DNA of 15,106 nucleotides, from positions 1-15,106 of the forward strand of contig JAYTCQ010000328.1 in assembly GCA_043736395.1 (NCBI GenBank), written 5' to 3'. Below, piece by piece: positions 6,468 through 12,226 of the stretch (the first letter of the stretch is position 1; each line of letters opens with the position of its first letter). The translations under genes and the position numbers were made by a program. The stretch is from JAFDVL01 sp043736395 (GTDB taxonomy: Bacteria > Acidobacteriota > Blastocatellia > RBC074). The notes beneath the pieces were generated by a model. That model saw only the letters and a program-made list of their open reading frames with translations. It searched no databases and had not been told where the DNA came from.

Positions 6468-8207
6468 TTGTATCAAAAAAACTGCCCTATCAATTCACTT
6501 TCTTCCTTTACCACAACAATCTTATTCATTCTTACTTTCAGCATTTTCACTTACGCGCAATTACCCGGACAGTGGACGCCGACAACGCTGGCAACTACCA
6601 ACAAAGTTCGGACGTTGCTGGTGAACGGTACGACAGTTCTAGCGGGAACCAGCAGCACTGGCGTGTGGAGCACAACCGACAATGGAGCTACCTGGACGCA
6701 GATTAATACTGGCATCACATTTTTAGACATCAAAGCCTTAACCGTAAGCGGCACTACGTTGTATGCCGGAACGAACGGTGCCGGAATCTATCGTTCGACC
6801 GACAGTGGGGCAACGTGGACGGCATTTAATACGGGGCTGACCAGCGGCGTGATTTATGCGATGGCAGCCAATGGTAGTGACGTGTACGCCGGAACATATG
6901 GCGGAGGAATTTTTCGCCTTAGCGGGACAACCTGGACAGCAGTCAATACCGGAATTTCACCCAGCGCCCGCGTGTATTCATTGATGATAAATGGTAATGA
7001 TTTATGGGCTGGCGGTGAGTTAATTATCAACGATCATCGTCATCTTTTTCGTTCATCGGATCGTGGAGCGACCTGGACTGCAACCGGAGGCGCAAACACC
7101 AGCAAGAGCGCGGCACCATCAGAATCCGTGTATTCGTTAGCGGTCAACGGCACGACTTTGATGGCCGCAACTTACGATGGAATTTATCGCTCAACTGACA
7201 ACGGAACCAACTGGAAATTACTGGAAAGCCTGCCGGTGCAGGGCATCAGTATTCTTTCGGTTCCTTCTGCGAATGCTTTTTATGTTTCCGGATTATCTTT
7301 GGATGGCGGAAATTACGGCGTCAGCTTCACCACCGATAATGGCAACACCTGGCGCGCTTCCAGTTATGGGTTGTTAGGTTCTTTGCCGCTGGCTCTTAAC
7401 GGTAACACTTTATTTGCAGGGTCAGCTTTTGGCGGAGTTTATACCGCACCGAATCAGCTGATTCCAAATGCTACCGTTTCGGGAGCGGATTATCGTGCGG
7501 TCAATTCTCACGCACCGGAATCCATCGCCAGTATGTTTGGTCAGGCATTAGCCACAACAACTACATCGGCCCAATCAATACCTCTTCCAACGTCGCTTAG
7601 TGGAACGGATGTTAAGGTGCTTGACAGCCTGGGAGTTGAGCGCACAGCGCCACTATTTTTTGTCTCCGCTGGACAGGTCAATTATCAGGTTCCCGCCGGA
7701 ACTGCAGCAGGATGGGCATACGTGACAGTCAAAAATGGCGCTGGAGTTTCTTCGTATGCGACCACCAAAATTGTCTCTGCGGCGTTTAGTTTATTCACTG
7801 CCAATTCGAATGGAACGGGGGTTCCAGCCGCCTATATTCAGCGCGTTAAAGCCGACGGTTCACAGCAAATTGAAATTGTCGGACAATTCAATGCAGCTCT
7901 CAATAACTGGGTCACAACTCCGATTGATTTGGGGTCCGCGAGCGATCAGGTGTATTTAGTTTTGTTCGGGACAGGCGTCAGAGGATGGGACGGTTCAACC
8001 GCTCCTATCGTCTGTTATTTTGGCACCGATACGACATCGTATATTCCTGCGTTGCCGGCGTATGCAGGCATCCAGCCGAATTTTGTCGGCGTAGACCAGA
8101 TCAACGTATTGCTTCCGCGCAGCCTGGCAGGCAGAGGCGAAATCAATTTGTATGTAACTGCCAATGGCGGCCCGACCAGTAATGTTGTAAAAATCAACAT
8201 TCGATAA
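6468..8207 (+). CDS. Exported Asp-box (BNR-like) beta-propeller protein with TIGR03437-like C-terminal domain
   Basis: This 579-residue protein starts at TTG 6468, with AGAGG seven bases upstream and no alternative ATG before the signal peptide (hydrophobic about 14-28, ending TYAQ). Residues about 33-330 form a propeller carrying repeated Asp-box motifs S/T-x-D-x-G-x-T-W near 68-76, 110-117, 196-203, 242-249 and 288-295, plus a degenerate one near 152-156. These resemble Ycf48/sialidase-type propellers, but no catalytic residues can be assigned. Residues about 340-579 match the acidobacterial 'Solibacter C-terminal' domain: APESIASMFG at the start, APLFFVSAGQVNYQVP, a VYLVLFGTGVRG strand, VDQINVLLP and a final NVVKINI. 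That domain typically ends secreted or surface proteins of this phylum, and its function is unknown. The protein is probably extracellular or surface-attached, and binding rather than catalysis seems likely. Confidence 0.85.
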   Translation: MYQKNCPINSLSSFTTTILFILTFSIFTYAQLPGQWTPTTLATTNKVRTLLVNGTTVLAGTSSTGVWSTTDNGATWTQINTGITFLDIKALTVSGTTLYAGTNGAGIYRSTDSGATWTAFNTGLTSGVIYAMAANGSDVYAGTYGGGIFRLSGTTWTAVNTGISPSARVYSLMINGNDLWAGGELIINDHRHLFRSSDRGATWTATGGANTSKSAAPSESVYSLAVNGTTLMAATYDGIYRSTDNGTNWKLLESLPVQGISILSVPSANAFYVSGLSLDGGNYGVSFTTDNGNTWRASSYGLLGSLPLALNGNTLFAGSAFGGVYTAPNQLIPNATVSGADYRAVNSHAPESIASMFGQALATTTTSAQSIPLPTSLSGTDVKVLDSLGVERTAPLFFVSAGQVNYQVPAGTAAGWAYVTVKNGAGVSSYATTKIVSAAFSLFTANSNGTGVPAAYIQRVKADGSQQIEIVGQFNAALNNWVTTPIDLGSASDQVYLVLFGTGVRGWDGSTAPIVCYFGTDTTSYIPALPAYAGIQPNFVGVDQINVLLPRSLAGRGEINLYVTANGGPTSNVVKINIR

Positions 8208-8229
8208 TTTCAGCTTCAAAATTTAATCC

Positions 8230-8258
8230 AAAGCTCCGATCCATGGTCGGAGCTTTTT
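8230..8258 (+). terminator. Rho-independent terminator after the beta-propeller gene
   Basis: A perfect 10-bp stem (AAAGCTCCGA at 8230-8239, pairing with 8247-8256) with a 7-base loop ends in a short T-run (8254-8258), 22 bases after the stop codon. Confidence 0.88.
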
Positions 8259-8260
8259 AT

Positions 8261-8289
8261 CGTACAACGGACGGCTCGCCCGTTGTACG
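8261..8289 (+). promoter_or_regulatory. Perfect hairpin abutting the ribosome binding site of the MFS gene
   Basis: CGTACAACGG (8261-8270) pairs exactly with 8280-8289 across a 9-base loop. It has no T-run, so it is not a simple terminator. Its right arm shares the first G of the GGAGA (8289-8293) that precedes ATG 8301 by seven bases. Folding in the mRNA could position or partly mask the ribosome binding site, or protect the 5' end of the transporter transcript. A DNA-level operator is an alternative. Confidence 0.5.
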
Positions 8290-8300
8290 GAGATTTAGCA

Positions 8301-9587
8301 ATGGATCACATCGCTGCCAGTGCCAAACGCAAAGCCTACCTTCGCATCATTCTGCCGTTGTTTATTATTTCGGTGATTGCTTATATTGACCGCGTAAATG
8401 TTAGCTACGCCGCACTCACGATGAATAAAGATTTAGGATTTAACGCAGAAATTTTTGGACTCGGTGCCGGCATTTTTTTTGCGGGATATTTTTTGTTTGA
8501 AATTCCTGGGGCATTGATTGCTGAAAAATATAGTCCACGATTATGGCTGGCGCGGATCATGATTACGTGGGGATTAATTTCAGGGCTGATGGGATTTATG
8601 CAAAGTCCGTGGCAATTTTACGTGCTGCGATTTTTGCTGGGCGTCGCCGAGGCGAGTCTTTATCCGGTGATTTACGCGACGATCATTCCGCGCTGGTTTA
8701 GTGTCAAAGAACGCGCTACGGCGATTGCGTTCATGTTGTCTTCGCTGCAAATTTCCGGCGTGATTGGCGCACCGCTCGCCGGATGGTTGATCGGGATTCC
8801 AATGTTCGGATTCAAAGGTTGGCAGGCACTTTTTATCATTGAAGCAATTCCTGCAATCATCTTCGGCTTCATCGTAGTTTTCTGGATGGCGGATTCTCCA
8901 CACGAAGCGAAATGGCTGACCGCAGAAGAAAGAAATTTTCTCGTCGAACGAAACGAAAGAGAAATTGCCGCGAAGACCGCCGCCAAGCGTTACACCGTTT
9001 TAGAAGCTCTCAAAGATCGTGAAGTCCTGAAACTTTGCCTCACATATTTTTTGTGGGTCACGGGATTTTGGGGATTTAATTATTGGATGCCAACTGCACT
9101 GAAAGATGTTTCAGGATGGTCGAGTGTCTTCATCGGATGGGTCTTTGCCGGAGCGATGATGATCTCGCTGATTGCCTCAATTTATACCGGATATTCTTCC
9201 TCTAAACATAATGAAAAACGCTGGCACGGAGCCATCCACATGTTCATCGCCGCTGTCGGAGTTGGTCTGGGAGCGTACATTCATAACCCGTGGCTATTCG
9301 TATTTTTTATGATCCTCGGAGCGATCGGAACCTACGCGCCAATGGCGGTCTGGTGGTCATATCCAACCACATTTTTATCAGGCTCCGCAGCAGCAGGCGC
9401 AGTCGGCATGATCAATTCAATGGGCAACCTCGGAGGCTTCGTCGGCCCCTACGTCACCGGATGGATCAAACAAAAAACCGGATCATTCGCGGGAGCCAAT
9501 TGGTATCTGGCGGGGTCGTTAGTTGCAGCTGGATTGTTGATTTTGACGTTGAGGAAACAGTTGCCGGTGGATGAAGTCCGGAAATGA
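8301..9587 (+). CDS. MFS transporter, anion:cation symporter (ACS) family
   Basis: This encodes a 428-residue inner-membrane transporter with about twelve hydrophobic segments. ATG 8301 is preferred over the upstream TTG 8283 because GGAGA sits seven bases before it, and because the added residues would lie inside the hairpin. The YIDRVNVSYAAL motif at 28-39 is the signature of the ACS family (tartrate, hexuronate, phthalate and similar organic-anion symporters), as are GYFLFEIPGALIAEKY, FYVLRFLLGVAEASLYPVI and the loop sequence IPRWFSVKERATA. A central cytoplasmic loop (HEAKWLTAEER...) separates the two six-helix halves. The likely activity is proton-coupled uptake of an organic acid or sugar acid. 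No catabolic gene is adjacent, so the substrate is open. The gene appears monocistronic, with a terminator behind it and an AT-rich spacer ahead. Confidence 0.9.
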   Translation: MDHIAASAKRKAYLRIILPLFIISVIAYIDRVNVSYAALTMNKDLGFNAEIFGLGAGIFFAGYFLFEIPGALIAEKYSPRLWLARIMITWGLISGLMGFMQSPWQFYVLRFLLGVAEASLYPVIYATIIPRWFSVKERATAIAFMLSSLQISGVIGAPLAGWLIGIPMFGFKGWQALFIIEAIPAIIFGFIVVFWMADSPHEAKWLTAEERNFLVERNEREIAAKTAAKRYTVLEALKDREVLKLCLTYFLWVTGFWGFNYWMPTALKDVSGWSSVFIGWVFAGAMMISLIASIYTGYSSSKHNEKRWHGAIHMFIAAVGVGLGAYIHNPWLFVFFMILGAIGTYAPMAVWWSYPTTFLSGSAAAGAVGMINSMGNLGGFVGPYVTGWIKQKTGSFAGANWYLAGSLVAAGLLILTLRKQLPVDEVRK

Positions 9588-9986
9588 ACCAGGACTGAGC
9601 AATGTAAATTTAAATGTAATTAAGTATAAATCCTATAAAATTTCTTTTTGTATTGAAATTTCCAGCATAAATTAAAAATTAAGTAATTGTAGTGTAGGTT
9701 TTTAGGACAATAGGTGAAAGGGGGTGCTTCTTTTTGATACATTTATGTTGAAACCCCTTTCAGAAATGTGATATTACTAATTATCAGGTAAGCAATCTTG
9801 CCTATTAATGGATAACAACCATCACTTATGATTAAGAATCACTTGAAAGGGAACCTTTTGCTTATGAGTACGGAAGAAAAGAGTATTGATAATTTATCAA
9901 GATTAGTTGATTATATGTCAGTTCCTGGTGGCGGGGAATCGGTTGGTAAGAATCCTTGACATCACTCATATTAAAGTTAACTCCAA
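9588..9986. other. AT-rich intergenic region with an inverted repeat
   Basis: About 400 bases with strong AT bias and no recognised gene. The visible structure is a 9-bp inverted repeat, TGAAAGGGG (9715-9723) with CCCCTTTCA (9754-9762) across 30 bases, and another GAAAGGG at 9845-9851. ATCACTT occurs twice within 9821-9846. A possible small open frame lies at 9864-9959. The change in base composition marks the left border of an accessory stretch. Confidence 0.5.
9864..9959 (+). CDS. Possible 31-residue small protein, unrecognised
   Basis: ATG 9864 opens a 31-codon frame ending at TGA 9957-9959. AAAGGG lies about twelve bases upstream, which is rather far. The product is acidic in its first half (MSTEEKSIDNLSRLVDY) and ends with a Gly-rich GGGESVGKNP tail. 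I recognise no family. It could be a real small peptide, the remains of a longer gene, or chance. It lies just before the toxin-antitoxin pair. Confidence 0.25.
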   Translation: MSTEEKSIDNLSRLVDYMSVPGGGESVGKNP

Positions 9987-10268
9987 GTGAAGCAAAGTGT
10001 AAAATCGCTTTGTTTCTTGACGAAGGAGGAAGGTTTTTTTGAGCCTTCGTTCCACTGTCGGGAATCTATGCGCAAGCGTAAAGTTTCAGACCTCGATGTT
10101 GTCAAAGCTTTAGAAACAGGGGAAGTCTTCAGGGAGCCGGAATGGGATGATACTCGTCAGAATTGGAAGTATCGGGTTGAAGGTGTAGACACCGAGGGCG
10201 ATGAGCTAATCGCCGTCACGATTATTTTTGATGTGAATATGACGTTGTTCATTGTGACGGTTTTTTAA
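9987..10268 (+). CDS. DUF4258-type toxin of a toxin-antitoxin pair
   Basis: This is a small protein of up to 93 residues. The family-like part begins at SFHCRESMRKRKVSDLDVV, which matches the usual DUF4258 opening (His, Arg and Met spaced before a helix), and continues through ALETGEVF, a WKYRVEG strand and two final strands (LIAVTIIFDV, LFIVTVF), a RelE-like layout. DUF4258 proteins occur as putative RNA-targeting toxins next to zinc-finger antitoxins, and here the next gene, nine bases on, is exactly that. The start is uncertain: GTG 9987 and TTG 10017 are possible. A purine-rich AAGGAGGAAGG at 10023-10033 lies inside the frame with no in-frame ATG until 10068, which would remove the conserved His. 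Toxin activity is inferred from family and pairing. Confidence 0.72.
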   Translation: MKQSVKSLCFLTKEEGFFEPSFHCRESMRKRKVSDLDVVKALETGEVFREPEWDDTRQNWKYRVEGVDTEGDELIAVTIIFDVNMTLFIVTVF

Positions 10269-10277
10269 GAGAAAATT

Positions 10278-10796
10278 ATGAAATGCGAATTGTGTAATGG
10301 CGAGACGAAAATTCTCAAAGGGCAAGACTGGCATTACACTAAATCCGGTTTGGACAACGTGTATCTAAGCAATGTCGAAGTTCGCACCTGCAATACCTGC
10401 AAAGCAAAATCACCGCGTATTCCACGCATCAAGCATTTACACGCAGCCATCGGGCGCGCCATCGCTCTTCAAAAAATTCCACTGTCGGGAAAAGATGCCA
10501 GATATTTGCGCAAGCATCTTGGGCTACAATCCAAAGAATGGGCAGTATTATTGCGCGTCCCACCTGAAACATTGTCACGCTGGGAAAATGACAAGCAATC
10601 CATCGGCGCACAATCTGATTCATTGATCCGTGCGATATATTTTTTGAAGCTCGCTGAAGCGGGGCATCCGATCCCGGATCACGCCGTCGAAGAAATGGCG
10701 GCCATCGCAGCAAGTGGAGACACTCTGAATTTGCTCATCAATGTAGACAATCCGAACGTTTACTCATATCGGTCAAACGAAGAAATAGCATCTTGA
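10278..10796 (+). CDS. YgiT/MqsA-type zinc-finger HTH antitoxin
   Basis: This 172-residue protein has an N-terminal YgiT-type zinc finger with two CxxC pairs (C3/C6 and C38/C41). A C-terminal XRE-like helix-turn-helix at about 70-115 follows (LSGKDARYLRKHLGLQSKEW, then PPETLSRWEND). This is the domain order of MqsA, in which the zinc domain binds the toxin and the HTH represses the operon. It follows the DUF4258 toxin gene by nine bases, the toxin-first order seen for mqsRA. It is longer than MqsA (about 131 residues) because of an extra C-terminal tail of roughly 45 residues. Autoregulation of the pair is expected from the family but no operator was identified. Confidence 0.85.
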   Translation: MKCELCNGETKILKGQDWHYTKSGLDNVYLSNVEVRTCNTCKAKSPRIPRIKHLHAAIGRAIALQKIPLSGKDARYLRKHLGLQSKEWAVLLRVPPETLSRWENDKQSIGAQSDSLIRAIYFLKLAEAGHPIPDHAVEEMAAIAASGDTLNLLINVDNPNVYSYRSNEEIAS

Positions 10797-10920
10797 TTGG
10801 TTGCAATAATGCTAATTTTCAATCGACGACCCTCCTGCATGGTCGGCAAGATATTTCGTTTGTATGAAGAGCGATAACTGAAAATATACCCATTTACATT
10901 TATGTTGGTCTGGTTGCTTT

Positions 10921-10926
10921 TATAAT
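10921..10926 (+). promoter_or_regulatory. Consensus -10 element upstream of the HTH/BrnT operon
   Basis: TATAAT at 10921-10926 is a perfect -10 hexamer. No good -35 lies 16-18 bases upstream; TTTACA at 10893-10898 is too far, with 22 bases between. If it is used, transcription would begin near 10933. That rules out the upstream TTG 10934 as a normal start and favours ATG 10970 (or 10949) for the first gene. Confidence 0.45.
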
Positions 10927-10969
10927 AAATCACTTGCGATATAGTTTTATGTTTAGTAACGTATTCGAC

Positions 10970-11215
10970 ATGGAAAATGAATTGCTTTCAACGAAAGATG
11001 CGGCGGTCAGACTTGGCATTTCGCCAATGCGAATCAGAGCTTTAATCAGCGCGGGACGCTTGCCGTCTCAACTTATTGGACGCGATCATATTATTCAGGA
11101 ATCCGACCTTGCTCTAGTATCCGAACGCAAAGCCGGAAGACCAAAAAAGATAGTGGAACCAATATCGCAGGCTCTAAACACTGTTCAAATCAAACAGAAG
11201 GCAGTAAAGAAATGA
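10970..11215 (+). CDS. Small helix-turn-helix (excisionase/MerR-like) DNA-binding protein
   Basis: From ATG 10970 this encodes 81 residues. LLSTKDAAVRLGISPMRIRALISAGRLPSQLIG...I.ESDL is a classic helix-turn-helix of the excisionase/HTH_17 type with its beta-hairpin wing, followed by a lysine-rich C-terminal tail with an AGRPKK motif that resembles an AT-hook-like basic patch. Such proteins bind operators as regulators, or act as recombination directionality factors. No integrase is present here, so a regulatory role in this toxin-antitoxin-like operon is more likely. Its stop codon overlaps the start of the next gene (ATGA at 11212-11215), which indicates translational coupling. ATG 10949 or TTG 10934 would add a short leader without known homology. 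Confidence 0.78.
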   Translation: MENELLSTKDAAVRLGISPMRIRALISAGRLPSQLIGRDHIIQESDLALVSERKAGRPKKIVEPISQALNTVQIKQKAVKK

Positions 11216-11442
11216 GTGACCCTGTTTACATTCTCGCTGGTACAAGCCACGAATACACGCAGGCGCGAAGGAAGCTTGACCTTTCCCCGTCACAAGCGTT
11301 TTGGCTTACGAGTCCGGCAAACCTGACAGGCAAGCAAAAGCCGAAAGTCTACCGCTGTGAAAACTGGAAGGCATTACTCAAAGCCGAAGAAATCGAAACC
11401 GTATTAGCGGAAATCGAAGCTGAAGTGATTGATCTTTCGTAG
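11212..11442 (+). CDS. Unrecognised 76-residue protein coupled to the HTH gene
   Basis: I do not recognise the family. The start overlaps the stop of the HTH gene by four bases. The protein opens with a beta-strand and turn (PVYILAGTSHEYTQARRKL), has a central KPKVYRCENW strand and ends in an acidic helix (LLKAEEIETVLAEIEAEVIDL). The strand-loop-helix start with an E-Y-x-x-A-R pattern faintly resembles small phage proteins of unknown function with a Rossmann-like opening. No catalytic motif or membrane segment is visible. The tight linkage to a DNA-binding protein upstream and a BrnT toxin 14 bases downstream suggests it works in the same accessory module. Confidence 0.7.
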   Translation: MSDPVYILAGTSHEYTQARRKLDLSPSQAFWLTSPANLTGKQKPKVYRCENWKALLKAEEIETVLAEIEAEVIDLS

Positions 11443-11456
11443 GCAAAAGCGAAGCG

Positions 11457-11741
11457 ATGAATTTTGAATGGTATCCGGCAAAAGCCGAAAGTAATCTGAC
11501 CAAGCATGGCGTTTCATTTGATGAAGCGGCTACGGTTTTCAATGATCCGCTTTCCGACATCCAGCCGGATTTGATGCACTCTGTTGATGAAGCTCGTTTC
11601 ATCATTTTGGGAAGCTCTTCAGTTAGAAATTTATTGGTCGTGGTTTTCACTGAGATAGGCGATACGATCCGGCTTATCAGTGCTAGAGAAGCCACACCAA
11701 AGGAAAGAAGAAGATATGAAACATTCAATCCATTTACTTGA
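11457..11741 (+). CDS. brnT: BrnT-family (DUF497) ribonuclease toxin
   Basis: This 94-residue protein matches the BrnT toxin family along its whole length: FEWYPAKAESNLTKHGVSFDEA at the N-terminus (the W-x-x-x-K-x-x-x-N-x-x-K-H-G pattern), a VFNDPLSD segment, the RFIILG and LLVVVFTE strands, and the closing IRLISAREATPKERRRYE signature. BrnT has a RelE-like fold and cleaves RNA in the cytoplasm to arrest growth until neutralised by BrnA. The gene starts 14 bases after the unknown 76-residue gene, and its 3' end overlaps the following antitoxin gene by 26 bases. The Shine-Dalgarno sequence is weak, consistent with coupling to the upstream gene. Confidence 0.88.
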   Translation: MNFEWYPAKAESNLTKHGVSFDEAATVFNDPLSDIQPDLMHSVDEARFIILGSSSVRNLLVVVFTEIGDTIRLISAREATPKERRRYETFNPFT

Positions 11742-11952
11742 AGACGACAATTGCGATTTGGATGATGACGTTGCGCCGGAATACGACTTTGCCGAATTGC
11801 AGGAACGCGCGCAAATCGAAGGGCGTGAATATCGCGGTCAATTGAGAGGGCGCGTCATTCGCCTTGCGCCGGATGTGTCCGATGCTTTTCAGTCAGCCGA
11901 TGAAGTCAATGAAGCCCTACGGCAAATTTTGCGTGAGAAAAAGGCAGCTTAA
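11716..11952 (+). CDS. BrnA-position antitoxin
   Basis: From ATG 11716 this encodes 78 residues and overlaps the end of the BrnT gene by 26 bases, the usual layout of toxin and antitoxin. An upstream in-frame ATG at 11680 is possible, but it would lie deeper in the toxin gene. The N-terminus is very acidic (EDDNCDLDDDV), followed by a helix (YDFAELQERAQIEGREYRG) and a GRVIRLAPDVSDAF...VNEALRQIL stretch that resembles the ribbon-helix-helix DNA-binding part of BrnA antitoxins. It presumably binds and inhibits the toxin and represses the operon. The assignment rests more on position than on sequence similarity. Confidence 0.72.
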   Translation: MKHSIHLLEDDNCDLDDDVAPEYDFAELQERAQIEGREYRGQLRGRVIRLAPDVSDAFQSADEVNEALRQILREKKAA

Positions 11953-12036
11953 GTTGAAAGTGGTGAAAAGATAGGCGGAGCGAAATAAGCTGATGCGGGT
12001 AAAAATGAGCAAAAAGGGAATTGTTAATGGAACAAT

Positions 12037-12076
12037 AAAAGAAAAAAGCAGGATTTTAAACCTGCTTTTTTCTTTT
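12037..12076. terminator. Bidirectional terminator between the BrnT operon and tRNA-Phe
   Basis: A perfect 16-bp stem (AAAAGAAAAAAGCAGG at 12037-12052 with 12061-12076, 8-base loop) has A-rich and T-rich flanks that produce a U-tract in either direction. It can end transcription of the plus-strand toxin-antitoxin operon and of the minus-strand tRNA, whose 3' end is eight bases away. Confidence 0.92.
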
Positions 12077-12083
12077 AAAATGG

Positions 12084-12159
12084 TGGTGGCCAGAGAGGGA
12101 CTTGAACCCCCGACACGCGGATTTTCAATCCGCTGCTCTACCAACTGAGCTACCTGGCC
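12084..12159 (-). tRNA. tRNA-Phe (anticodon GAA)
   Basis: The minus strand gives a complete 76-base cloverleaf. It has a GGCCAGG acceptor arm (one G-U pair), a GCTC/GAGC D-arm, an anticodon stem GCGGA/TCCGC holding TTGAAAA (anticodon GAA), a TTCAAGT T-loop and an encoded CCA at 12086-12084. A second CCA follows directly (12083-12081). The promoter is at 12177-12205 and the terminator is immediately downstream. Confidence 0.97.
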
Positions 12160-12176
12160 TTAAAGAACGAAGGCGT

Positions 12177-12205
12177 ATGGTACTGAGCGATGCGCTTACT
12201 GTCAA
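12177..12205 (-). promoter_or_regulatory. Sigma70 promoter of tRNA-Phe
   Basis: On the minus strand, a perfect -35 TTGACA (12205-12200) and a -10 TACCAT (12182-12177) are separated by 17 bases. The start would lie near 12170, about ten bases before the mature tRNA. Confidence 0.8.
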
Positions 12206-12211
12206 CCCGTG

Positions 12212-12220
12212 TGCTATGAT
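12212..12220 (+). promoter_or_regulatory. Extended -10 promoter of the exported methyltransferase gene
   Basis: TGCTATGAT at 12212-12220 fits the extended -10 pattern TGnTATAAT with one mismatch. Transcription would begin about 12226-12227, at the A of ATG 12227, so the mRNA would be leaderless. That agrees with the absence of any Shine-Dalgarno sequence. The site nearly touches the -35 of the divergent tRNA promoter. Confidence 0.5.
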
Positions 12221-12226
12221 TTTTCT

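Noticed and set aside
8580..8986. Minus-strand open frames of over 100 codons in the MFS gene
   Set aside because: They mirror a transporter whose plus-strand helices and ACS motifs are unambiguous.
10811..10853. Terminator after the YgiT-type antitoxin (CGACC with GGTCG)
   Set aside because: The stem is only five base pairs and is not followed by a T-run.
10970..11215. Excisionase of an integrated element
   Set aside because: The helix-turn-helix type fits, but there is no integrase, no direct-repeat att pair around the tRNA-Phe gene, and the neighbours form a toxin-antitoxin operon.
12081..12159. tRNA-Phe as an integration site of a genomic island
   Set aside because: I looked for a duplicated tRNA 3' end elsewhere in the window and did not find one. 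The accessory genes lie beyond its 3' end, but without an att copy the claim is unsupported.
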